Of a stretch of 64,000 bases of DNA, positions 25,903 through 33,255 are shown in pieces (within the stretch, counting starts at the first letter, position 1; every line of letters begins with the position of its first letter). Under the pieces are notes generated by a model, which saw only the letters and a list, made by a program, of their open reading frames with translations, did not search any database and was not told the origin of the DNA. This stretch comes from JAZMZS01 sp045120955 (lineage in GTDB: Bacteria; Bacillota; Clostridia; Oscillospirales; CAG-272): NCBI GenBank assembly GCA_045120955.1, contig JBGVFH010000072.1, positions 1 through 64,000 on the forward strand. Reading direction: 5' to 3'. The translations under genes were made by a program, and so were the position numbers.

Positions 25903-27826
25903 TTGTGCCGTCCTTTGGCTTTCTCTTTTTGAATATCGAGAACTTGAGCAGGCTGAGTATAACGAGCGCAAACACAACGATACTGCCTATCGACGCTGCG
26001 GTGTCGGAGAGGTTGAGAATACCCGATATATCGAGCATCTTGTTAAGTCCGAACACGGCAAGGATAGCGAGCACGATACCTATCAGACCCTCTCCCGCTA
26101 TCATACCCGAGCAGAAAAGAATACCGTCGTTTGTGATCTCCTTTTTCTTCTCTTCGTCTCTCTTCATTTTGTCAAATACAAGTCTGACAAGACCGCCTAC
26201 CATGATGCAGGCATTGAGCTGAACGGGAAGATATATGCCTATCGCAAACGGAAGCACGGGGATGCCGATTATTTCAATAATAACAGCGATAAACGCACCT
26301 ATAAACACCATGTTCCACGGAAGCTCTGCGCTCATAACGCCCTCGACTATCATCTTCATCAGGGTCGCCTGGGGAGCCGCCAGCTCCTCAGAGCCAAAGC
26401 CCCATGCACTGTCAAGAAGGTAGAGCGTAGCACCTATGGCAAGAGCCGAGGCAACGACACCGATTATCTCTCCTATCTGCTGTTTTTTCGGAGTGGAGCC
26501 GAGCAGATACCCTGTCTTGAGGTCCTGAGAGGTATCGCCCGATATTGCCGCAACGATACAGATGACAGATCCGATGGCGATAGCCGCACTCATGCCTGCG
26601 GCACCTGTCGCACCTGTAAACTTGAGTATAAGAGTAGCTATGAGAAGCGTCGCTATAGCCATGCCGGATACGGGGTTGTTGGAGCTTCCGACGAGTCCCA
26701 CCATTCTTGAGGAGACCGCCGCAAAAAAGAAACCGAACACTACAATTATCAGCGCCCCGAGAAGATTTACGGGGATAGCGGGTACGAGCCATACGAGAAG
26801 CGTCAGCACGGCTATGGATATCAGTACAAGCTTCATGTTGAGGTCTGTATCTGTTCTTTCTCTTTTGCCGCTGTTGCCGATGTTGATGCTCTTTACCGCT
26901 CCTTTAAAGGTGCGCAAGATAAGGGGCAGTGATTTTATAAGGCTGATGATACCGCCTGCCGCAAGAGCGCCGGCTCCTATATATCTGATATAAGAGGACC
27001 ATATTGCGCTCGCACCCCCCTGAGCGTAAAGCTCACCGACAGTCTGCTCAGCTGAGGGGTACATGACTATGTTTTCACCGAACATAACTATCAGAGGGAT
27101 AAGGACGAGCCAGCTCAGCAGTCCTCCCGAGAACATATACGAGGATATACGGGGACCGCAAATATAGCCTACGCTCATTACCGCAGGGTATATCTGTGTG
27201 CCTATCTCCCCTGCAAAGCCCTTTACCCTCAGCGACACCTCGCCGGGTACAGCCTTCAGTCCGTCGATGATAAACTTAAACGCTGCGGAAAATCCCATTC
27301 CCGCAAAAACCGTCGATGCGCTCGAGCCGCCCTTTTCACCTGCAAGCAGTACCTCTGCGCACGCCGTACCCTCGGGGTACGGCAGTATACCGTGCTCCTT
27401 TACGATGAGCGCATTGCGAAGCGGCACCATAAAGAAAACGCCGAGCAGACCGCCGATGAGAGCGATGAGCGTGATCTCAATGAGGCTCGGCTTTTCCATT
27501 ACGTCTTCTGCCGCCCACAAAAACAGCGTGGGAAGCGTAAAAATCGCACCTGCTGCGACCGATTCTCCCGCAGAGCCTACCGTCTGCACGATGTTGCTCT
27601 CGAGAATAGAATTTTTCTTCATCAATACTCTGATGACACCCATGGCGATGACCGCCGCCGGTATGGATGCCGATACCGTCATGCCCACTCTGAGTCCGAG
27701 ATAGGCATTTGCCGCACCGAACACTACCGCCAATATCACACCCATGATGATACTCGTCACCGTAAACTCGGGTGTGATCTTTTCGGATGGAACATAGGGC
27801 TTAAATTGTTGCTCTTTGTTATTCAT
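25895..27826 (-). CDS. OPT-family oligopeptide/metal-chelate transporter
   Basis: A 643-residue membrane protein with about 15 helices, matching the prokaryotic OPT family (proton-coupled uptake of oligopeptides or metal-peptide chelates). Typical segments are EFTVTSIIMGVILAVVFGAANAYLGLRVGMTVSASIPAAV at the start, then AGESVAAGAIFTLPTLFL, LPYPEGTACAEVL, SGDTSQDLKTGYLLG and ISSYMFSGGLL. GGAG precedes the ATG at 27826; the longer frame to 27847 has no signal. The stop codon overlaps the start of the PqqD-like gene. Length and order of motifs are normal. Confidence 0.92.
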   Translation of the reverse strand: MNNKEQQFKPYVPSEKITPEFTVTSIIMGVILAVVFGAANAYLGLRVGMTVSASIPAAVIAMGVIRVLMKKNSILESNIVQTVGSAGESVAAGAIFTLPTLFLWAAEDVMEKPSLIEITLIALIGGLLGVFFMVPLRNALIVKEHGILPYPEGTACAEVLLAGEKGGSSASTVFAGMGFSAAFKFIIDGLKAVPGEVSLRVKGFAGEIGTQIYPAVMSVGYICGPRISSYMFSGGLLSWLVLIPLIVMFGENIVMYPSAEQTVGELYAQGGASAIWSSYIRYIGAGALAAGGIISLIKSLPLILRTFKGAVKSINIGNSGKRERTDTDLNMKLVLISIAVLTLLVWLVPAIPVNLLGALIIVVFGFFFAAVSSRMVGLVGSSNNPVSGMAIATLLIATLILKFTGATGAAGMSAAIAIGSVICIVAAISGDTSQDLKTGYLLGSTPKKQQIGEIIGVVASALAIGATLYLLDSAWGFGSEELAAPQATLMKMIVEGVMSAELPWNMVFIGAFIAVIIEIIGIPVLPFAIGIYLPVQLNACIMVGGLVRLVFDKMKRDEEKKKEITNDGILFCSGMIAGEGLIGIVLAILAVFGLNKMLDISGILNLSDTAASIGSIVVFALVILSLLKFSIFKKRKPKDGTNA

Positions 27827-27977
27827 GTTTTTTCTCCATTCCGCCAAAAGGCATTTTTTTACCTCTTTATTTTTAATATGATACCATTCTTTTAATTAAA
27901 TATCAAGGGATATTTTGAGAGTGCGGGAAAATTACGCCGCATCGCCCCGCACCTTGACGTATTTTAATTTGTGCCGT

Positions 27978-28826
27978 TTAAATATTATTTTTAAACTCTT
28001 TTCTGAAATTAGACGGGGAAATGCCTATCTTTTTTGAAAAGCAGTTGGAAAAGTATGTGTTATTGCTAAAGCCGACCTGCTCGGATATTTGACTGAGCGG
28101 AAGATTGGAATTGAGCAGCAGCCGCTTTGCCTCGTCGATACGCATATCTATTATGTATCGGTGGATGCCCGTGCCCATCCGCTTTAAAAACAGCCTGTTG
28201 AGGTGATATTCATGGTAGCCCACGAGTGCGGCGATGGACTTGTTTGTGATAGGCTTTTTATAATTATTGTTGATATATGTCAGAACAAGGTCTATCACAT
28301 CAGACTTGTTTTTAAAGACCTGAGTGTTTTTAATGTGAAGGTCTATCAATATCTCCTTGAGAATACAGCTCGATGTCTCCCGAAAATAAGCGTGGCGCCG
28401 TGAGAAGCTGCTGATTATATCGGTTATCCTCGCCAAGAACTCCGACCCGTGCTCAAAAAAGATACAGCCTCCGAGAAAATCGCTGTCACTCACCTCGCAC
28501 CGCTCGATGTTTGCCCCCGACCTTTCCGCATCCGAGCTGAGTGTGGCTAACGGGGAGACAATGCTGTTTCTGTTTTGTGTAAGATCAAAATTGAGAGCAA
28601 GCAGCGAAAGCTCTTTTATGAGCTTTATCGTATATGTGATTCCGGCACAGCAGTAAAAGAGAGAATTATCCTTTAATAAAAAATGTTGGTTTTCTATAAA
28701 TATTTCCGCCATGCCCGATATTACGTAAAAAATCCTGCTGTCGCATACAAAAGCTGAATTTTCCTTTACATCATAATTGATTTGTTCGGCAAATCTTATG
28801 TGCGGATTTATATCGCAAATTCTCAT
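27978..28826 (-). CDS. AraC-family regulator (divergent to the U32/QueG-like operon)
   Basis: A 282-residue transcription factor. The N-terminal half is a cupin-like sensor (FYVISGMAEIFIENQHFLLKDNSLFYCCAGITYTI) and the C-terminal 100 residues contain two helix-turn-helix motifs of the AraC type (TNKSIAALVGYHEYHLNRLFLKRMG, then PLSQISEQVGFSNNTYFSNCFSKKIGISP). GGAG lies 6 bases before the ATG at 28826. It is divergent to the operon at 28940 and shares a 113-base promoter region with it, so it most likely controls that operon in response to an unknown small molecule. The layout is like the second AraC gene at 42349. Confidence 0.88.
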   Translation of the reverse strand: MRICDINPHIRFAEQINYDVKENSAFVCDSRIFYVISGMAEIFIENQHFLLKDNSLFYCCAGITYTIKLIKELSLLALNFDLTQNRNSIVSPLATLSSDAERSGANIERCEVSDSDFLGGCIFFEHGSEFLARITDIISSFSRRHAYFRETSSCILKEILIDLHIKNTQVFKNKSDVIDLVLTYINNNYKKPITNKSIAALVGYHEYHLNRLFLKRMGTGIHRYIIDMRIDEAKRLLLNSNLPLSQISEQVGFSNNTYFSNCFSKKIGISPSNFRKEFKNNI

Positions 28827-28876
28827 ACAAAGCTCCAAAATGTTTGTTTTGTTAAAGTTTGTGTTTGTTTTCTTTA

Positions 28877-28908
28877 TTCATATTATCATTTTATTGTGTT
28901 AAAATCAA
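28877..28908. promoter_or_regulatory. Overlapping divergent promoters for the AraC gene and the QueG-like operon
   Basis: On +: TTCATA (28877-28882), 17 bases, TAAAAT (28900-28905). On -: TTGATT (28903-28908), 17 bases, TAATAT (28880-28885). The two overlap almost fully, so RNA polymerase or AraC binding could favour one at the expense of the other. Both hexamer pairs are only moderate matches. Confidence 0.4.
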
Positions 28909-28939
28909 TATGTAAATTGATAATTGAGGGGTGAACGGC

Positions 28940-29953
28940 TTGAAATTTATCGTCGGGCTTGCAGACGGCAAGGACAATTTGACAGATTGCATCGAAAAAA
29001 ACAAGGATCATATATCCGAGGTGTATTTTTCATGGGGTGATTTTGCCAGCGGCAGAAACCGATTGGCAGAGTGCGAGGGACGCACTCTGTGGGAGATACA
29101 GCAGGGTCAGGTAAGGACGCTGGAGAAGCTGTCGCACCTCGGCATCCGCTTCAATCTGCTGTTCAACGCAAACTGCTACGGAAAAAGCAGTCAGTCAAGG
29201 GCATTCTTTGACAAGGTAGGAAACACGGCGGATTACATCATCAACAATTTCGGACTGAGCTCTGTTACCACCGCATCTCCTCTTATAGCAAAGTTTTTTA
29301 AGAATAATTTTAAGGATATCGAGATCAGAGCCTCCGTCAATATGGAGGTAGGCACGACCGTCGGCATGGACTACATATCCGACGTATTTGACAGCTTTTA
29401 TCTGAAGCGGGAATACAACAGAGATCTTGAAAAATTGAAAACAGCAAGAAGATGGTGTGACGAAAACGGCAAAAAGCTATACGGCCTTGCCAACAGCGGA
29501 TGTCTCAATTTCTGCTCCACTCACACCTTCCACGACAATCTCGTAGCACACGAAAACGAAATATCCGAGATGGACAACGCATATCAGTTCGGCGGACAGT
29601 GCTGGGATTATCTGGGCAAGGAAGACAAGCGCAGCAGATGGCTGCAGATAACAAACTTTATCCGTCCTGAGGATGTATACCTGTACGAAGGGCTTTTTGA
29701 CGGATTAAAGCTTGCCACAAGAACAAACAAAAATCCGGCAAGAGTAGTTGACGCTTATTGCTCGGGCTCATACAGCGGTATCGTCGGTCAGCTGCTCGAG
29801 CCTGACCATTCGGGACTTTTTTATCCCGAGGTAATAGACAACAAAAAGATACCTGCCGATTTTGCACAGCGTGTGCTCAACTGTAATAAAAAATGCGGCG
29901 AATGCGGCTTTTGCGTTGAGGCGCAGAAGACTGCAACCGTCGCTTTAAAATAA
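28940..29953 (+). CDS. U32-like cysteine-rich protein, first gene of the QueG-like operon
   Basis: A 337-residue protein starting with TTG at 28940 (MKFIVGLADGKDNL), 8 bases after GAGGGG; the GTG at 28931 overlaps that box and is less likely. It looks like a TIM-barrel protein distantly related to the U32 'peptidase' family (which includes the iron-sulfur proteins UbiU/UbiV and RlhA). Cysteines are in NANCYG, NSGCLNFCSTHTFH (like the U32 GCxxxC motif), GGQCWDYL and a C-terminal cluster CNKKCGECGFC. These could bind an iron-sulfur cluster. It is followed by three QueG-like genes, the first 12 bases away. No enzymatic role can be assigned. I cannot name a characterised close homologue. Confidence 0.6.
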   Translation: MKFIVGLADGKDNLTDCIEKNKDHISEVYFSWGDFASGRNRLAECEGRTLWEIQQGQVRTLEKLSHLGIRFNLLFNANCYGKSSQSRAFFDKVGNTADYIINNFGLSSVTTASPLIAKFFKNNFKDIEIRASVNMEVGTTVGMDYISDVFDSFYLKREYNRDLEKLKTARRWCDENGKKLYGLANSGCLNFCSTHTFHDNLVAHENEISEMDNAYQFGGQCWDYLGKEDKRSRWLQITNFIRPEDVYLYEGLFDGLKLATRTNKNPARVVDAYCSGSYSGIVGQLLEPDHSGLFYPEVIDNKKIPADFAQRVLNCNKKCGECGFCVEAQKTATVALK

Positions 29954-29965
29954 GGAGAGGATAAA

Positions 29966-31051
29966 ATGTTAAGCAGTAAATTGGTCAAAGAAGCCGCCCT
30001 TGCTGCGGGTGCGGATGCCTGCGGTATTGCACCCATCACAAGAATGAAGGGTGCTCCCGCCGAAATGAATCCCATGTTTCTTTTCCCTGAAGCAAAGTCA
30101 ATGGTAGGCTTTGTTTTCCGTATACCGAGAGGTGTGCAGAGAGGAATTGAAGAGGGAACGCAGTTTTATCAGTATCCGTCGATGGCTTACGGCGGAATTA
30201 ACGAGATCTTTGCTCCTGCTGTTCTTTACAGCGTGGGCAGAGTGATCGAGGATGCGGGGTACGAGGCGTTCGTTTACAGAAACACGGGCGCAAGAGGATG
30301 TGTATCCGACATGGACGGAACTCCCGGAAACACACTGTCACCCGAGGAGCAGATAGAGGTAAACGAAAACGCAAAAACCTCAACTGCTCACCACAGAAAC
30401 GTACAGTTTACAAGAGCAACAAGAGAAGACAACGTTCCGCCTGACCTTCAGTTCCAGTTCCGTTTGGCAGCAGTTGCCTGCGGACTCGGTGAGATAGGCT
30501 GGAGCAAGATGCTTCTCACCCCTGAGTTCGGACCGCTTCAGAGAGTTGCTTTCATCTTCACGGATGCGGAATTTGACGAATACGACGAGATGTACAGCGG
30601 CGAGCCGTTGTGCAGAAAGTGCGGCGCTTGCGTCAGAGAATGTCCCGGCGGATGTATTCCCGCTATCAATTCCGGCAAGACCGTTACCGTTGATATTGAG
30701 GGTAAGATCTGCGAGTGGGGCGATATAGATATGTGGCGTTGCTACGCATTCTATACGCACGCAGGCAGATATTTCAACCCCTTCGTTCCGAAAGAGGTCT
30801 TTGACAAGAACGAAAACGGTGCGCTTGACCTGCTCGAGGGTGTGACCGACGTTGCAAACGAAAAAGAGATAATGAAGGTCTATACCGCACTTCAGAAGTA
30901 TTTCCCCAGCTGGGTCGGCTACAACATGGCAAAGTGCGGCGGATGTATCAGAGCGTGCGTAAGTATGCTCGAAAAGAAAGGCGGCTGTATGCATGACAGA
31001 TTTAAGGAGCCGCTCCGTACACGTAAAAAAGCATGGAAGCTTGACCGATAA
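29966..31051 (+). CDS. QueG-like iron-sulfur protein 1 (361 residues)
   Basis: A soluble iron-sulfur protein that resembles epoxyqueuosine reductase QueG and reductive-dehalogenase-type proteins. The central segment CGLGEIGWSKMLLTPEFGPLQRV matches QueG's cobalamin-binding region (GLGWIGKN...EYG). The first cluster motif is CRKCGACVRECPGGCIP near residue 213, with the second near the C-terminus reduced to CGGCIRAC. GGAGAGG precedes the ATG. It is longer than its two downstream relatives owing to an insertion near residues 110-150 (GTPGNTLSPEEQIEVNEN). The three genes probably arose by tandem duplication. A queuosine role is unlikely given three copies and the absence of other que genes nearby; a cobalamin-dependent reductase or demethylase is possible. 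Confidence 0.7.
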   Translation: MLSSKLVKEAALAAGADACGIAPITRMKGAPAEMNPMFLFPEAKSMVGFVFRIPRGVQRGIEEGTQFYQYPSMAYGGINEIFAPAVLYSVGRVIEDAGYEAFVYRNTGARGCVSDMDGTPGNTLSPEEQIEVNENAKTSTAHHRNVQFTRATREDNVPPDLQFQFRLAAVACGLGEIGWSKMLLTPEFGPLQRVAFIFTDAEFDEYDEMYSGEPLCRKCGACVRECPGGCIPAINSGKTVTVDIEGKICEWGDIDMWRCYAFYTHAGRYFNPFVPKEVFDKNENGALDLLEGVTDVANEKEIMKVYTALQKYFPSWVGYNMAKCGGCIRACVSMLEKKGGCMHDRFKEPLRTRKKAWKLDR

Positions 31052-31126
31052 TCCCGATTGTGTGTTTGAGTGATAGTTTATCTATCTATACAAGTAATGA
31101 AAATACGGAAAAGGTGATATTATAGT

Positions 31127-32029
31127 ATGATTACGGCTGAAATTATAAAAAAAGAAGCAAAACGGCTCGGGGCAGCTGTTTGCGGAATAGGCTCTCTTGA
31201 TATCTTTGAGGGCGAGAATATTCAAAGAGACCCCAAAATGATACTTCCGGGTGCAAAATGTATAATCGGATTTGGCTTTGCCGTTCCGAAGAGCCTGTAT
31301 ATGACTATGGATATGGGCAGCCAGTATTATACATATACGACCATGGGAGTAAAGTACATCGACGAGGAATTGGCTGAGATATTCCTTCTCAAGATCGGCG
31401 CAATGATCGAGAACGAGGGATACGATGCTTGCCTGCAAAAGTCAGTTCCCAACCTTCGTGTAAAGGGAGACAAAACCACCAATCCAGAGGTAATGGATAC
31501 ATACGAGCTTATACACGCATCTCCTGTTGAAGAGGGCAAGCCCGCCCCCGACGTTATCATAGACTTCGGCAAAGCGGCAAAAGCGTGCGGAATAGGCGAG
31601 ATGGGACTCAGCGGCAAGATCATCAACAAGGAATACGGTCCATTTATGAGATATTGCTTTATTATCACGGATGCGCCTCTTGAAACTGATGCACCGCTGA
31701 CAGAGACTGTCTGCGACAAGTGCGGCGAATGTATCAAGGCGTGCCCCGGAAAGGCGATCTCCGAGGACGGTCTTGACACATGGCAGTGCGCTGTATATTA
31801 CAAGGGCGCACATAAGTCAAACCCCTTCATCACCGACGATTTTCTCAAGGACAACCCCGAGAGAGAGGCAATACTCAATGGTGAAAAGCGCTTTGACAGC
31901 ACATCGGCAAGAGAGATGTTCAAGGAAATGAACTTTTTGCCCAATACACAGTGGGGATACGCACCTTGCCTTTGCTCGAAGAAGTGCGATATCGCTTGCT
32001 ACCGTCATCTGAAAGGAGAGCTTAAATAA
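31127..32029 (+). CDS. QueG-like iron-sulfur protein 2 (300 residues)
   Basis: The second of three tandem relatives. It shares the motif GSQYYTYTTMGVKY with protein 3, the segment CGIGEMGLSGKIINKEYGPF (like QueG's cobalamin-contact region), a full [4Fe-4S] motif CDKCGECIKACPGK near residue 200 and a second C-terminal set CLCSKKCDIACYRHL. The gap to the previous gene is 75 bases, longer than the rest of the operon, and contains a GGAAAAGG-like box. The stop overlaps the start of gene 3 by one base (TAATG), so genes 2 and 3 are translationally coupled. Two paralogues made together suggest a complex. Confidence 0.7.
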   Translation: MITAEIIKKEAKRLGAAVCGIGSLDIFEGENIQRDPKMILPGAKCIIGFGFAVPKSLYMTMDMGSQYYTYTTMGVKYIDEELAEIFLLKIGAMIENEGYDACLQKSVPNLRVKGDKTTNPEVMDTYELIHASPVEEGKPAPDVIIDFGKAAKACGIGEMGLSGKIINKEYGPFMRYCFIITDAPLETDAPLTETVCDKCGECIKACPGKAISEDGLDTWQCAVYYKGAHKSNPFITDDFLKDNPEREAILNGEKRFDSTSAREMFKEMNFLPNTQWGYAPCLCSKKCDIACYRHLKGELK

Positions 32030-32985
32030 TGAAATCCGAGATTATAAAGATAGCTAAGGAAAATCTTGCCGATATAGTTGGCTTTGCATCTGCTGATGCT
32101 TTTGATAAAAATGACCCTATATTCAAGATATTTCCGCAGACCAAAACAGTAATCGCATTGGCATTCAGAGTTCTTCGCGGTATTTACAGAGGCACCGAGG
32201 AGGGCACTACATATTATCAGTATACGACAATGGGCGTAGAAAACATGGAAGAGACAATAATGCCCATGGCACAGCTCAAGGTTGCGACCTTTATAGAGGC
32301 AAACGGATATGCGGCACTTCCCCAGCGCCGTCATCAGCAGATCATGAGCGAGGAGAACAGCACCAACCCCGAGGTCGCATACGATGCTGTTTACAGAAAC
32401 AAAAAAGCTGAAAATCAGATGAATTTTGCCGATGCCGCAGTAAAATGCGGAATAGGCGAGAAGGGTCTGAGCGGTGCGCTTCTGACAGACGCTTTCGGTC
32501 CTATGATCAGATACAGCTTCATTCTTACCGATGCTGAGATAGAGCCCGACGAGATCAAGGCTGCACATCTTTGCGACAAGTGCGGCAAATGCATCAAGGC
32601 TTGCCCAGGCAAGGCTATAAGCGACAATGGCGAGGTAGACGCATGGCAGTGTGCGGTTTACTACAACGGCGCAAACGGAACAAAGAACCCCTTTATGCCT
32701 ATGGATGCGTTCTCTGACCTTGACAACCGCATAGAGATCATCGCAGGTGAGGCAAAGGTAACCCCCGAGACCGCAAGAAAGATTCTTGACAAAATTTATT
32801 TCTATCCTCCCGCACAGCACGCATATCAGTGCTCTATCTGCGGAAGAGCTTGCGATACCGCTTGCTATATGCATCTTGAAGAAAAGGGCGTTTTGACAAA
32901 GAAGTTCAACCGCCCCTTCAGAACAAGAGAAGAGTGGAAGTTCTCCATCGACGACTTCAAGACGGAGACCGACAATTCCAAATAA
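32029..32985 (+). CDS. QueG-like iron-sulfur protein 3 (318 residues)
   Basis: The third tandem relative, overlapping gene 2 by one base. It keeps GTTYYQYTTMGVEN, CGIGEKGLSGALLTDAFGP, the [4Fe-4S] motif CDKCGKCIKACPGK near residue 185 and a second set CSICGRACDTACYMH. The C-terminal tail (FNRPFRTREEWKF) also resembles the tail of protein 1 (FKEPLRTRKKAWK), so the first and third copies share a feature that the second lacks. A hairpin and a terminator follow. Cobalamin binding is inferred from the QueG resemblance only; no His ligand for cobalt can be assigned. Confidence 0.7.
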   Translation: MKSEIIKIAKENLADIVGFASADAFDKNDPIFKIFPQTKTVIALAFRVLRGIYRGTEEGTTYYQYTTMGVENMEETIMPMAQLKVATFIEANGYAALPQRRHQQIMSEENSTNPEVAYDAVYRNKKAENQMNFADAAVKCGIGEKGLSGALLTDAFGPMIRYSFILTDAEIEPDEIKAAHLCDKCGKCIKACPGKAISDNGEVDAWQCAVYYNGANGTKNPFMPMDAFSDLDNRIEIIAGEAKVTPETARKILDKIYFYPPAQHAYQCSICGRACDTACYMHLEEKGVLTKKFNRPFRTREEWKFSIDDFKTETDNSK

Positions 32986-32994
32986 TCATTGACC

Positions 32995-33082
32995 GCTGCC
33001 TTCGGCACGACCGCATATGTGCGGATCGTGGGCAGCTTTATGGGGAGAGACCTTTTTGGGGGAAGGGCTCTCCCTTTTTTTT
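32995..33082 (+). terminator. Hairpins and terminator after the QueG-like operon
   Basis: First a large imperfect hairpin (GCTGCC at 32995-33000 with GGCAGC at 33031-33036, plus inner CCGCA/TGCGG). Then GGGAGAG (33043-33049) pairs with CTCTCCC (33068-33074), followed by T8. The second part looks like a working terminator. Confidence 0.7.
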
Positions 33083-33083
33083 G

Positions 33084-33185
33084 CTTTATAGGAAATTGCG
33101 AAATTACGCTTCGCCGTTTAGCCGTGCCAAGTGAATGCCATAAAGGCGATAGGCGGGAGGACGGAGGCGGGCACTGCCCGCTTCT
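33084..33185. repeat. Family A intergenic repeat
   Basis: TATAGGAAATTGCG, AATTACGCTTCGCCGTTT, GGCGATAGGCGGGAGGACGG and the hairpin GCGGGCACTGCCCGC (33167-33181). It is located between convergent genes. Confidence 0.85.
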
Positions 33186-33191
33186 ATGCGG

Positions 33192-33240
33192 CAAAAAGGC
33201 ACCTATGATACGCATTTTGCGTATCATAGGTGCCTTTTGA
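33192..33240. terminator. Bidirectional terminator before the 623-residue lipoprotein end
   Basis: A perfect 22-bp stem (AAAAAGGCACCTATGATACGCA and its complement) around a 3-base loop, flanked by A and T runs on both sides. It serves at least the minus-strand lipoprotein gene ending at 33256. Confidence 0.85.
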
Positions 33241-33255
33241 TCCGGTTTTTGCTAT

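Noticed and set aside
29966..32985. Queuosine biosynthesis operon
   Set aside because: No queA, queH or tgt nearby, three paralogues in tandem, and altered second cluster motifs.
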